A program made the translations under genes and the position numbers. Below are positions 1 to 6,204 of a DNA stretch of 21,366 bases, piece after piece. Source of the DNA: Hominenteromicrobium gallistercoris (GTDB taxonomy: Bacteria; Bacillota; Clostridia; Oscillospirales; Acutalibacteraceae); NCBI GenBank assembly GCA_019119145.1, contig DWXR01000084.1, positions 1-21,366 of the forward strand, written 5' to 3'. The stretch's first letter is position 1, and each line of letters starts with the position of its first letter. The notes under the pieces are model-generated. The model was not told the DNA's origin. It worked only from the letters and a program-made list of their open reading frames with translations, and searched no databases.

Positions 1-388
1 CGTACTTGAGGTAATCGACACCCCAGGCGGCAAACTGCTCCGCATCGTCGAATTCATGCTCGAAGCTGCCGGGGTAGCCCGCGCAGGTGTGCGTGCCGCA
101 GCAAGAGTACATGCCGAATTTGAATCCCTTCGAATGGACGTAGTCGGCGACGGCCTTCATGCCGTTCGGGAACTTTTCCGGGTCGGCGACAAGGCGGCCG
201 TTTTCGTCGCGCTGCTTGAGGCTCCAGCAGTCGTCGACGACGATGTATTCATAGCCCTTGTCGCGCAGGCCGCTTTCGCACAGGGCGTCGGCAGCGCCGC
301 AAACAAGCGCTTCGTTGATATTCCAGGTGAAGGTGTTCCATGAGTTCCAGCCCATCGGCGGCGTCATGGCAAGGTATTTGTTCTGCAT
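1..388 (-). CDS. alpha-galactosidase, GH27 family, N-terminal part (cut by window edge)
   Basis: The first 129 codons of a glycoside hydrolase family 27 enzyme, which removes terminal alpha-linked galactose from oligosaccharides. Visible GH27 hallmarks are TPPMGWNSWNTF near residues 9-20, the strand with YIVVDDCW near 48-55, the PDPEKFPNGMK-like loop (ADPEKFPNGMK) near 68-78, and FGMYSCCGTHTC near 91-102. The last whole codons read DYLKY; in this family the catalytic nucleophile Asp follows directly, and the first base of that codon (G) is base 1 of the window. The start ATG at 388 follows a GGAAAGGAA ribosome site. No signal peptide is visible, so the enzyme is probably cytoplasmic. It begins 24 bp after the mtnN stop and may be cotranscribed with it. 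The family is clear; the substrate is inferred and the C-terminus is not visible. Confidence 0.93.
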   Translation of the reverse strand, partial: MQNKYLAMTPPMGWNSWNTFTWNINEALVCGAADALCESGLRDKGYEYIVVDDCWSLKQRDENGRLVADPEKFPNGMKAVADYVHSKGFKFGMYSCCGTHTCAGYPGSFEHEFDDAEQFAAWGVDYLKY

Positions 389-412
389 TCCGTGTGATTT
401 CCTTTCCGGTTT

Positions 413-1117
413 TTATTCCGCGCGCGCCAGCGCCGCAGCGGACGCCTTGAGCAGCGCGATGCATTTTTCAGCCGAATCCCGGGCAAAGGTCAGAAAATCC
501 ACCTTGCCGTCGTCGTTCGCATTGTCGGAAATCGCGCGCAGGCCGCAGAACGGCGTCCCGTTCGCCGCGCAGACGTGGGCGATCGCGCCGGTCTCCATCT
601 CGCAGGCCACCGCGCCGAACTCCGCGCGCAGCGCCTCGCAGAAGGCGGGGTCCGCGACAAAGCGGTCGCCCGTCGCGATGACGCCGCGGTGCACGCCGCT
701 GTAAATGTCCGCGGCGTACTGCGCGAGGATGCCGTTGTGCTTTTCGCTCGTGGGCAGCTCAGTCATCTCCGTGCCGGCCACATTGACGTACGCCTTCGGC
801 TCGCCGATCGCCGTCGTGTCGTAGTCGTACTGCACGGCGTGCGACGCGACGACGAGGTCGCCGATCTTCACGCCCGGGCCGATGCCGCCCGCCACGCCCG
901 TGCTGACGACGAGCGACGGCGCATAGCGCAGCAGCATGGCCGCCGCGCACATGGCGGCGTTCACCTTGCCCGCGCCGCACTTCGCGACGACGACCGGCAC
1001 GCCGCCGAGCCGGCCGCTTGTGAATCGCTGGCCGCAGCACACCGCCGTCTCCGGCGCTTCCAGTGCGGAGACAAGCCCCGCGATTTCCATTTCCATTGCT
1101 CCGATGATTCCGATCAT
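413..1117 (-). CDS. mtnN: 5'-methylthioadenosine/S-adenosylhomocysteine nucleosidase
   Basis: Hydrolyses methylthioadenosine and S-adenosylhomocysteine to adenine plus the thioribose or ribosyl-homocysteine, clearing by-products of SAM chemistry in the cytosol. The protein is 234 aa, the usual size. It opens with IGIIGAMEMEI, whose Glu11 aligns with E. coli Glu12. The purine-site motif CEMETGAIAHVC (Met174-Glu175) and the catalytic Asp198 in RAISDNAND are both present. I chose ATG 1117 because an AAAGGGGAA ribosome site lies 7 bp upstream and the protein then starts as in the family; a longer reading frame to 1153 would add 12 residues without support. The alpha-galactosidase gene lies 24 bp downstream. 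Very confident assignment. Confidence 0.97.
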   Translation of the reverse strand: MIGIIGAMEMEIAGLVSALEAPETAVCCGQRFTSGRLGGVPVVVAKCGAGKVNAAMCAAAMLLRYAPSLVVSTGVAGGIGPGVKIGDLVVASHAVQYDYDTTAIGEPKAYVNVAGTEMTELPTSEKHNGILAQYAADIYSGVHRGVIATGDRFVADPAFCEALRAEFGAVACEMETGAIAHVCAANGTPFCGLRAISDNANDDGKVDFLTFARDSAEKCIALLKASAAALARAE

Positions 1118-1156
1118 GTGGGTTCCCCTTTGATTCCGGAATCGGCTTTCCAACAG

Positions 1157-1165
1157 ATTGTACCA
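1157..1165 (-). promoter_or_regulatory. extended -10 promoter of mtnN
   Basis: On the minus strand the bases read TGG directly followed by TACAAT, an extended -10 element, about 40 bp before the mtnN start. No good -35 box lies 16-18 bp upstream, which fits extended -10 promoters. No terminator is visible after the upstream gene, so read-through from there is also possible. Confidence 0.5.
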
Positions 1166-1225
1166 TCCGCAGCCGGTTCCGGCATTCTGAATTTGTTGCA
1201 GATTGCTGTTATTTTGTTGTATCCG

Positions 1226-2569
1226 TCACTTAAGGCGCTTGCCGATCTTTTCGCGCATGAATTCGCGGAAGCTCTCGGCGTCGCCCTGCTCAAAGCCATC
1301 CTTTGCGATGAAGTAGGTGTTCTCCTCGCCGAAATACATATAGAAGTATTCCTTCGTCTCGTACATCCGGGTAATCTGGAAGTACGGGTGCAGGTTCGAG
1401 GCCTGCAGGCCGGTGATGCGGAAATCGCCCTCGTAGAAGTAATAGGCCGCCTTGCGGCTTCTCATCTTGCTGTACGAGCGGATCATCGCCTTGGTGACCG
1501 AGGTGCTCGCGGTGGCGATCTTGTAGACGCTGTAGACGATGCACGCCGCAAGCAGGAGCAGAATCCACCAGTTGTCGCTCGAGCCGGACTGCGCCACCAC
1601 GTAGAACGCGACAAGCCCGATGAGGATCGTGAACAGCGGCGCGAACAGACGGCGGCGGTACGCCTGGAAGTTCGCAAAGACCTTGATGGCGTTGTCGCTG
1701 TGCTCGGTCTCATTGACAAAGCGCAGCGCGCCGTCGCCCTCGTCCTCATGGCCGAGCTTCGACTGGCGGTACGCGGCGAGGCTGTCCGCCATCGCGTGCT
1801 TCTCGCGCTTGTCGCGCCGGTTCACGACCGAGCGGTACACGAAGAACCCGACGATCAGCGCGATCAGCAGCCCGAGCACGACCAGCATCCAGACCATTTC
1901 CGGCGTGACCTCCGCGCTCGGCTCCGGCTGGAACTCCGGGAACACGGCCGTGTCGACGATCTGGCGCATCAGCGCGTCGTATTCCTCGGGAATCTCCTCG
2001 GCGCCGTTGTAGAGGTCGAGCGCGACGAGCGTGCCGTCAAAAATCGTGCCGTACAGCCGCTCGTGGACGGTCTGCCCCTCCTCGATCGCCTCCGACTGGA
2101 TGTCGATGCGGAAGAACGGGATCGTCTCGTTGTCGTACCACTCCGCGCTGCCGGTCGTGCGGCCGTCCATCGAGGACGGCTGCATGCGCTCCATAAAGTC
2201 GGCCTTCGCGTCCTCGTCGACATAATTCAGGTTGAAGATGGCCTGCGAATAGTCGGAGGACTTCGCCGAGACCGCGATCGTGCAGGCGCCGTCAAACGCA
2301 TAGATTTCGGCCAGGATGCCGTCCTCGTTCATCTGCGTGATCTTCTCGGTCGTGTCGAGCACCTTCGCGGTGCCCCAGACCGGGTCGTCCGCCGGCGTCG
2401 TCGGCGTCAGAATCTGCACGCCCTCCGGCAGCGTGAGCGTCATGCCCACATCGGGCAGGGTGTACGTCGTTTCCGCTGCCGAAACGGGCAGACAAAACGC
2501 GGCCGCAAGCACCAGAACGGTGAGCAGGACCGCGGTAAAACGTCCCATGGTTTTTTTGCTGGTATTCAT
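1226..2569 (-). CDS. secreted/membrane protein with C-terminal YcxB-like domain
   Basis: A 447-aa protein of unknown function. Residues 1-32 form a signal peptide (Lys/Arg start, hydrophobic run FTAVLLTVLVLAAAFCL, likely cut after SAA). Residues about 33-224 are an acidic extracytoplasmic region starting with TYTLPDVGMTLTLPEG, as in many clostridial surface proteins. A membrane helix spans about 225-246, then a charged cytoplasmic loop, then a helical hairpin at about 306-352. The last 80 residues (SYSKMRSRKAAYYFYEGDF to the end, with RMYETKEYFYMYFGEENTYFIAKDGF) match the YcxB-like C-terminal pattern. Start ATG 2569 has GGAGAAAGGA upstream; the frame extends 8 codons further without a better site. 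It precedes mtnN by 108 bp in the same direction. The domain call is from pattern recognition; the role is unknown. Confidence 0.75.
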   Translation of the reverse strand: MNTSKKTMGRFTAVLLTVLVLAAAFCLPVSAAETTYTLPDVGMTLTLPEGVQILTPTTPADDPVWGTAKVLDTTEKITQMNEDGILAEIYAFDGACTIAVSAKSSDYSQAIFNLNYVDEDAKADFMERMQPSSMDGRTTGSAEWYDNETIPFFRIDIQSEAIEEGQTVHERLYGTIFDGTLVALDLYNGAEEIPEEYDALMRQIVDTAVFPEFQPEPSAEVTPEMVWMLVVLGLLIALIVGFFVYRSVVNRRDKREKHAMADSLAAYRQSKLGHEDEGDGALRFVNETEHSDNAIKVFANFQAYRRRLFAPLFTILIGLVAFYVVAQSGSSDNWWILLLLAACIVYSVYKIATASTSVTKAMIRSYSKMRSRKAAYYFYEGDFRITGLQASNLHPYFQITRMYETKEYFYMYFGEENTYFIAKDGFEQGDAESFREFMREKIGKRLK

Positions 2570-2631
2570 GTTTTGCCGATCCTTTCTCCGCACCGGAGCC
2601 TCTTCCGGGCGAATTCAAAAGTGTTATCGCC

Positions 2632-2640
2632 ATTGTACCA
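2632..2640 (-). promoter_or_regulatory. extended -10 promoter of the YcxB-like gene
   Basis: Minus-strand TGG plus TACAAT, about 63 bp before the ATG at 2569. The -35 position holds only a weak TACAAA at 2655-2660, so this is probably an extended -10 promoter. It lies back to back with the promoter of the dehydrogenase gene. Confidence 0.55.
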
Positions 2641-2652
2641 CACTTTTGCAAA

Positions 2653-2697
2653 AATTTGTACTGCTTTTTCCCGATTTTTTTCATTTATTTACAAATT
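2653..2697. repeat. 8-bp inverted repeat between divergent promoters
   Basis: AATTTGTA at 2653-2660 and TACAAATT at 2690-2697 are perfect inverted copies separated by 29 bp of AT-rich sequence. The left copy covers the -35 position of the leftward promoter and the right copy lies 16 bp before the -35 of the rightward one. It could be a two-site regulator target; chance is also possible in AT-rich DNA. Confidence 0.35.
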
Positions 2698-2713
2698 GGA
2701 CAAAAAAAGAAAT

Positions 2714-2742
2714 TTGACACCCGGACCTGCCGGCGGTACAAT
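2714..2742 (+). promoter_or_regulatory. consensus sigma-A promoter of the SDR gene
   Basis: TTGACA at 2714-2719, a 17-bp spacer, and TACAAT at 2737-2742. The -35 is a perfect match and the -10 differs at one base. Transcription would start near 2749, giving a leader of about 75 nt before the ATG at 2824. Confidence 0.85.
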
Positions 2743-2823
2743 GGGGACACAAACCACGCGGCCGCAGGCGAAAAAAGCCCGGCTGGGCGCCTGCGCCGGC
2801 CGCCTTCAAAGGAGAAATGCACG

Positions 2824-3585
2824 ATGAAAACCGCCGTCATCACCGGCGCGTCCTCCGGCCTCGGCGTGGAGCTTCTCCGCGCCGCCGTCGAGCTCTGTCC
2901 CGATATCGACACGTTCTGGCTCATTGCACGCCGCCGCGAGCGCCTCGAGGCGCTTGCCGCGCAGTTCCCCGGCAAAACGCTGCGCCCCGTGCCGCTCGAC
3001 CTGACCGACCCCTCCGCCGTCCGGACGCTGGAGCGCCTGCTCGAAAAGGAAAAGCCCGCGCTGTCGCTGCTCATCAACAACGCGGGCTTCGGCCGGCTCT
3101 GCGATTTTCCCGAAAGCGAGCCCGGCGACCAGACCGGCATGATCGACCTGAACTGCCGTGCGCTGACCGCCGTGACGCGCTGCTGCCTGCCCTACATGAC
3201 GGCGGGCAGCCTGATCCTCAATATCTCTTCGATCGCGTCGTTTGCGCCGACGCCGCGCATGACCGTCTACTGCTCCACAAAGGCCTATGTGCAGAGCTTT
3301 TCCCGCGCGCTGCGCGAGGAGCTGCGCCCCCGCGGCATCAACGTGCTCGCCGCCTGCCCCGGCCCGATGGATACGGAATTCCTGCCCGTCGCGGGTTGCG
3401 AGCACGGCAAGAGCCGCACCTTCGACGCGCTGCCGCACCAGAACCCGGCAAAAATGGCCAGAAAGGCGCTTTCCGCCGGCCTGCGCGGGCGCAGCGTCTG
3501 CACGATGGGCGCGTTCTACAAATTTTACCGCTTCCTTGCCCACGTGCTGCCGAAATCCGTACTGATGAAATTCACGCGCTGCTGA
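2824..3585 (+). CDS. short-chain dehydrogenase/reductase (SDR) family oxidoreductase
   Basis: A 253-aa NAD(P)-dependent oxidoreductase of the classical SDR superfamily. The Rossmann dinucleotide motif TGASSGLG sits at residues 7-14, followed by an ARRRERL stretch that may favour NADP. LINNAG is at 83-88, the structural Asn is Asn110, and the catalytic triad is Ser136, Tyr149 and Lys153 (YCSTK). After the catalytic core come the PGPMDTEF loop and a hydrophobic, basic C-terminus, as in the DltE/YqjQ-like group of small SDRs. Start ATG 2824 follows AAAGGAGAAA; the frame is open further upstream to 2656 but crosses the promoter. It is a single gene facing the lysoplasmalogenase gene. The substrate cannot be told from sequence. 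Confidence 0.93.
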   Translation: MKTAVITGASSGLGVELLRAAVELCPDIDTFWLIARRRERLEALAAQFPGKTLRPVPLDLTDPSAVRTLERLLEKEKPALSLLINNAGFGRLCDFPESEPGDQTGMIDLNCRALTAVTRCCLPYMTAGSLILNISSIASFAPTPRMTVYCSTKAYVQSFSRALREELRPRGINVLAACPGPMDTEFLPVAGCEHGKSRTFDALPHQNPAKMARKALSAGLRGRSVCTMGAFYKFYRFLAHVLPKSVLMKFTRC

Positions 3586-3643
3586 GCCGCGCGGACGATT
3601 TCACGCCGCGGCCGGACCGTTCACCACACACGCTGCAGCCGGC

Positions 3644-4291
3644 TCAGAGCTGCACGAAAGCCATCGCGTATACGGCGAGGTAGTAGAGCAGCAGCGCGCC
3701 GTTGCGCTGGCGGTCGGTCGCGCTGGAAAGCGCATCCTTCGCGACAAACACGTCCGAAACGGCAAACGCCGCCGCACCGAGCGCGAAGATCGCGTACCGC
3801 GGCCCCGCCGTAAACGGCAGCGCGGCGGCCAGCGCCGTCATCGCCGCAAGCACGGCCGGGTAGAAAAGCAGCGCCGCCCCCTTGCCGCCGAGCGCGCGAA
3901 GCTCCCGGGCAAACAGGATGCACGCCGCCGCGAACAGCGCGGCGCCGAGCGGCAGGCTGGCCCAGACCGGATGCGCCGCAAGCAGGATATACGCGATGAA
4001 CGCGGCATGCGCCAGCGCGAAGCCGACGACGCCCGCAATAAAGCTGCGCTCGATCGCAAAATCAGCCGCGCAGCACAGCGCAAGCGCCAGCACGAGCAGC
4101 CAGCCCTGCGCGCCGCGGTCCTGCAGCACCGCGCCGACCACAGCCGTCATCACCGCCGTAAAGGTCGCGCCGCATTTCGCCGCCGAACGCCAGAGCGAGA
4201 CGCCCTGCGAACGCGTCGCCGCATAGATGCCGAAAAACACGGCCATCACCGGCAGGGAAAGCAGCGGCCACACCCAGATGAAAGTTTCCAT
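3644..4291 (-). CDS. lysoplasmalogenase (YhhN) family membrane protein
   Basis: A 215-aa integral membrane protein that is almost entirely hydrophobic, with about eight helices. It has the YhhN/TMEM86 pattern: a polar-in-membrane CCAADFAIE at 73-81, GFALAHAAFIAYI at 90-102 and ALGAAAFAVSDVFVAKD at 170-186. Family members hydrolyse the vinyl-ether bond of lysoplasmalogens; plasmalogens are common in anaerobic Clostridia, which makes the activity plausible here, but it is inferred. ATG 4291 is preceded by GGAGG at an 11-bp distance; in-frame GTG codons at 4300 and 4297 are alternatives that sit very close to the ribosome site. It is transcribed alone and converges with the SDR gene 58 bp away; no clear terminator is seen between them. 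Confidence 0.82.
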   Translation of the reverse strand: METFIWVWPLLSLPVMAVFFGIYAATRSQGVSLWRSAAKCGATFTAVMTAVVGAVLQDRGAQGWLLVLALALCCAADFAIERSFIAGVVGFALAHAAFIAYILLAAHPVWASLPLGAALFAAACILFARELRALGGKGAALLFYPAVLAAMTALAAALPFTAGPRYAIFALGAAAFAVSDVFVAKDALSSATDRQRNGALLLYYLAVYAMAFVQL

Positions 4292-4319
4292 CCGCACCAC
4301 ATCCTCCGCTTTTTCTTAA

Positions 4320-4328
4320 AGTATACCA
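4320..4328 (-). promoter_or_regulatory. extended -10 promoter of the lysoplasmalogenase gene
   Basis: Minus-strand TGG followed by TATACT, 29 bp before the ATG at 4291. There is no matching -35 box at 16-18 bp; the T-run of the upstream hairpin occupies that place. Confidence 0.45.
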
Positions 4329-4338
4329 TGTCGGCCAT

Positions 4339-4391
4339 AAAAAAGGAACCCGCCGGCAACCAAATCAGGAAGGGTCCAGTACCGGCGGGTT
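4339..4391 (-). terminator. terminator-like hairpin with a 25-nt loop
   Basis: AACCCGCCGG at 4347-4356 pairs perfectly with CCGGCGGGTT at 4382-4391 across a 25-nt loop. On the minus strand the stem is followed by CC and six T residues (4344-4339), the form of an intrinsic terminator. On the plus strand only TTTTG follows. No gene is seen upstream on the minus strand, so it either blocks antisense transcription from the MFS side or ends an unrecognised small RNA. The loop is unusually long for a terminator. Confidence 0.55.
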
Positions 4392-4575
4392 TTGTCGTAA
4401 TCGAGTTGAAAAACTTTGCAGCAGCGTATCACCTGTTCTGCAAGTATATGGTAACATATTCGCTGAAAGTTTACAACAATAATCTTAAATTTCATAAAGT
4501 TTATTCCCGGTTTGCCACTTTGCATGGATAAATCCGTCGTGCGCCGCGCCTGCCTGCGGCCGCCCTGCAGCCGGG

Positions 4576-4605
4576 TTGACATTTCACTGCGCACCATGGT
4601 AAACT
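4576..4605 (+). promoter_or_regulatory. promoter of the MFS leader/efflux transcript
   Basis: TTGACA at 4576-4581 (perfect -35), an 18-bp spacer ending in TGG, and TAAACT at 4600-4605 (an extended -10). Transcription would start near 4612, about 40 nt before the leader peptide start and about 165 nt before the transporter start. Confidence 0.75.
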
Positions 4606-4653
4606 GAAAGCAAGGAAAAATCGGACTCAAACGGCTCAAAAGGAGGGCAAGCC

Positions 4654-4692
4654 ATGATCCTTTGCATTGTCAAAGCTCCATGCAGGGTCTGA
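4654..4692 (+). CDS. 12-residue regulatory leader peptide of the MFS efflux gene
   Basis: ATG at 4654 is preceded by a perfect AGGAGG (4641-4646) at a 7-bp distance and encodes MILCIVKAPCRV followed by TGA at 4690. This ribosome site is stronger and more exposed than that of the transporter itself. The codons from Ala8 to Val12 form one arm of the hairpin described in the next entry, so a ribosome paused in the leader would change the folding of the RNA. The arrangement matches leader peptides of erm, cat and some efflux genes, where a ribosome-binding antibiotic stalls translation. The peptide does not resemble leaders I know. Its expression is inferred. Confidence 0.65.
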   Translation: MILCIVKAPCRV

Positions 4693-4775
4693 TCCCGGAC
4701 GGGACCGCATGGAGCCAATGACCGTCCGCAGACTTTGCATTCCCGAAACAGAAATTTACTGTAAGGAGCAAAGTC
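4675..4775 (+). promoter_or_regulatory. translational attenuator that sequesters the MFS ribosome binding site
   Basis: Three mutually exclusive helices can be read directly. (1:2) GCTCCATGC 4675-4683 with GCATGGAGC 4707-4715, extended inward by GGTC 4686-4689 with GACC 4703-4706. (3:4) GACTTTGC 4731-4738 with GCAAAGTC 4768-4775, plus TCC 4741-4743 with GGA 4765-4767 and ACAG 4748-4751 with CTGT 4759-4762; this buries the AAGGAG ribosome site at 4763-4768. (2:3) GTCTG 4687-4691 with CAGAC 4729-4733 and CGGACGG 4696-4702 with CCGTCCG 4722-4728, which breaks both other helices and would free the ribosome site. No T-run follows any hairpin, so control at translation is more likely than at transcription. 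The pairings are seen; the regulation is inferred. Confidence 0.7.
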
Positions 4776-4778
4776 ATC

Positions 4779-6083
4779 ATGCAAAAATTCAAAACAAAGC
4801 TTTCCGCCCTGCGTCCGCTGCGCCCGTTTCTGCTGCTGTGGTCCACGCAGGCGCTTTCCGCACTCGGCAGCGGCATGACGAGCTTCGCGCTTGTCATCTG
4901 GGCATACGGGCAGAGCGGTTCCGCGCTCAGCACGGCGCTGCTCTCGATCTGTTCCTACGCGCCGTACGTCCTGCTGAGCATTTTCGCCGGCGCGCTGAGC
5001 GACCGCTGGAACAAAAAGGTCACGATGCTCGTCTGCGACCTCTTTGCGGCCGGTACGACGGTCGCCGTATTCCTCCTGCTGCACACCGGCCGTCTCGCCG
5101 TGTGGCATCTGTACGCGCTCAACATCCTGAACGGCCTGATGAACACCGTGCAGCAGCCGGCGTCTGAGGTCGCTTCGACGCTGCTGATCCCAAAGCGGCA
5201 CTTTCAGCGCACGAGCGGGCTGCGTTCGCTTTCGAGCGCCGTGAACTCCGTCCTGACGCCGATCGCCGCAACGGCGGTGCTCGGCCTCTTTGGGCTTGGC
5301 GCCGTGCTCGCGCTGGACCTGCTCACCTTCGCGCTGGCCTTCTGCACGCTGCTCTTTTTCATCCGCATTCCCAAAAGCGGCGGAGACCGCGAAAAGGAGC
5401 CCGTGCTGCGCGCCGCCGGACGCGGCCTGCGCTACCTTGCCGACAACCGCGGCATTCTGCTTCTGATCCTCTTTCTCGCCGCGATCAACCTGATCGCCTC
5501 CATTTACAACGCCGCGCTCCCCGCCATGCTGCTCTCGCGGCCAAACGGCGGCGAGGGCGCGCTCGGCGCCGTGAACACCTACGCCGGGCTCGCCATGCTC
5601 GCGGGCAGTTTGCTTGTCTCGCTGCTGCCCGCGCCGAAAAGCCGCGTGCGCATGATCTGCAACGCCCTGCTGTTTTCGATGAGCACCGAAAACTTCCTGC
5701 TTGCGCTCGGGCATTCGCTGCCCGTCTGGTGCGTTGCGGCCGTGCTCGGGTGGATCTCCATCCCGCTGATGAACGCCAACATGGACGTGCTCCTGCGCAC
5801 GCGCATCCCGGTCGGGATGCAGGGGCGCGTTTACGCGGCGCGCAACACGCTGCAGTTCTTCACGATCCCGCTCGGCTACCTCGCCGGCGGCTTCCTCGTG
5901 GACAGCGTCTTCGAGCCGTTCATGGCGGTGCAGCCCGCCGGCAGCCTGTGGACGACCCTGTTCGGCGCAGGAAAGGGCGCGGGCGCCGCGCTGCTGTTCC
6001 TCGTGATCGGCTTCCTCGGCATGCTGACCTGCCTGATTTTCCGCCGCAGCCGGAGCATCTGGGATCTTGAAAAAACCGAATAA
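4779..6083 (+). CDS. MFS efflux transporter (Mef-like, MFS_3 type)
   Basis: A 434-aa, 12-helix major facilitator superfamily exporter of the group that contains macrolide efflux protein MefA. The first helix region reads RPFLLLWSTQALSALGSGMTSFAL. The loop between helices 2 and 3 carries the MFS motif A, here GALSDRWNKK at residues 71-80. The connection ALNILNGLMNTVQQPASEVASTLLIP (about 115-140) is typical of the Mef-like group. A cytoplasmic loop with IPKSGGDREKEPV separates the two halves. It probably exports a drug or peptide from the cell by proton exchange; the substrate is inferred. ATG 4779 follows AAGGAG at a 10-bp distance, and that site lies inside an RNA hairpin controlled by the leader peptide at 4654-4692. 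A strong terminator follows, so it is a single-gene unit. Confidence 0.92.
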   Translation: MQKFKTKLSALRPLRPFLLLWSTQALSALGSGMTSFALVIWAYGQSGSALSTALLSICSYAPYVLLSIFAGALSDRWNKKVTMLVCDLFAAGTTVAVFLLLHTGRLAVWHLYALNILNGLMNTVQQPASEVASTLLIPKRHFQRTSGLRSLSSAVNSVLTPIAATAVLGLFGLGAVLALDLLTFALAFCTLLFFIRIPKSGGDREKEPVLRAAGRGLRYLADNRGILLLILFLAAINLIASIYNAALPAMLLSRPNGGEGALGAVNTYAGLAMLAGSLLVSLLPAPKSRVRMICNALLFSMSTENFLLALGHSLPVWCVAAVLGWISIPLMNANMDVLLRTRIPVGMQGRVYAARNTLQFFTIPLGYLAGGFLVDSVFEPFMAVQPAGSLWTTLFGAGKGAGAALLFLVIGFLGMLTCLIFRRSRSIWDLEKTE

Positions 6084-6088
6084 ATATC

Positions 6089-6126
6089 GGGCCGCCTCCC
6101 GCAGCTGCTGCAGGAGGCGGCCCTTT
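6089..6126 (+). terminator. intrinsic terminator of the MFS gene
   Basis: GGGCCGCCTCC (6089-6099) and GGAGGCGGCCC (6113-6123) form a perfect 11-bp GC-rich stem with a 13-nt loop, followed by TTT, five bases after the MFS stop codon. The T-run is short. asnA ends 79 bp away on the other strand. Confidence 0.8.
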
Positions 6127-6204
6127 GCGTAATCCATATCCGCCGCGCGTCACATATACTTTTCGGCAATCATCGTATCCATGCAGTGCCGGTGCGGGAC
6201 GCCT

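Larger units (their letters stand above)
4292..4653. other. 362-bp stretch without a protein-coding gene
   Basis: This gap contains, from left to right, the promoter of the lysoplasmalogenase gene, a long-loop terminator-like hairpin (4339-4391), an AT-rich block (about 4395-4530) in which I find no convincing gene, and the promoter and ribosome site of the MFS leader peptide. A 107-codon minus-strand frame (4316-4639) has no recognisable protein pattern and runs through the hairpin, so I do not call it. Confidence 0.7.

Noticed and set aside
575..2827. 750-codon plus-strand open frame
   Set aside because: It lies antisense to mtnN and the YcxB-like gene, is made of Arg/Asp/His/Val-rich low-complexity sequence with no family motif, and only reflects GC-rich codon usage on the other strand.
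3586..3643. Terminator between the converging SDR and lysoplasmalogenase genes
   Set aside because: GCCGCG and CGCGGC can pair, but no T-run follows on either strand, so I do not call a terminator.
4316..4639. 107-codon minus-strand frame in the gap before the MFS gene
   Set aside because: It runs through the terminator-like hairpin, has no clear ribosome site and no recognisable motif.
4675..4715. First leader hairpin as an intrinsic terminator
   Set aside because: The 9-bp stem is strong but is followed by CAATGACC without a T-run, so transcription attenuation is less likely than control of translation.
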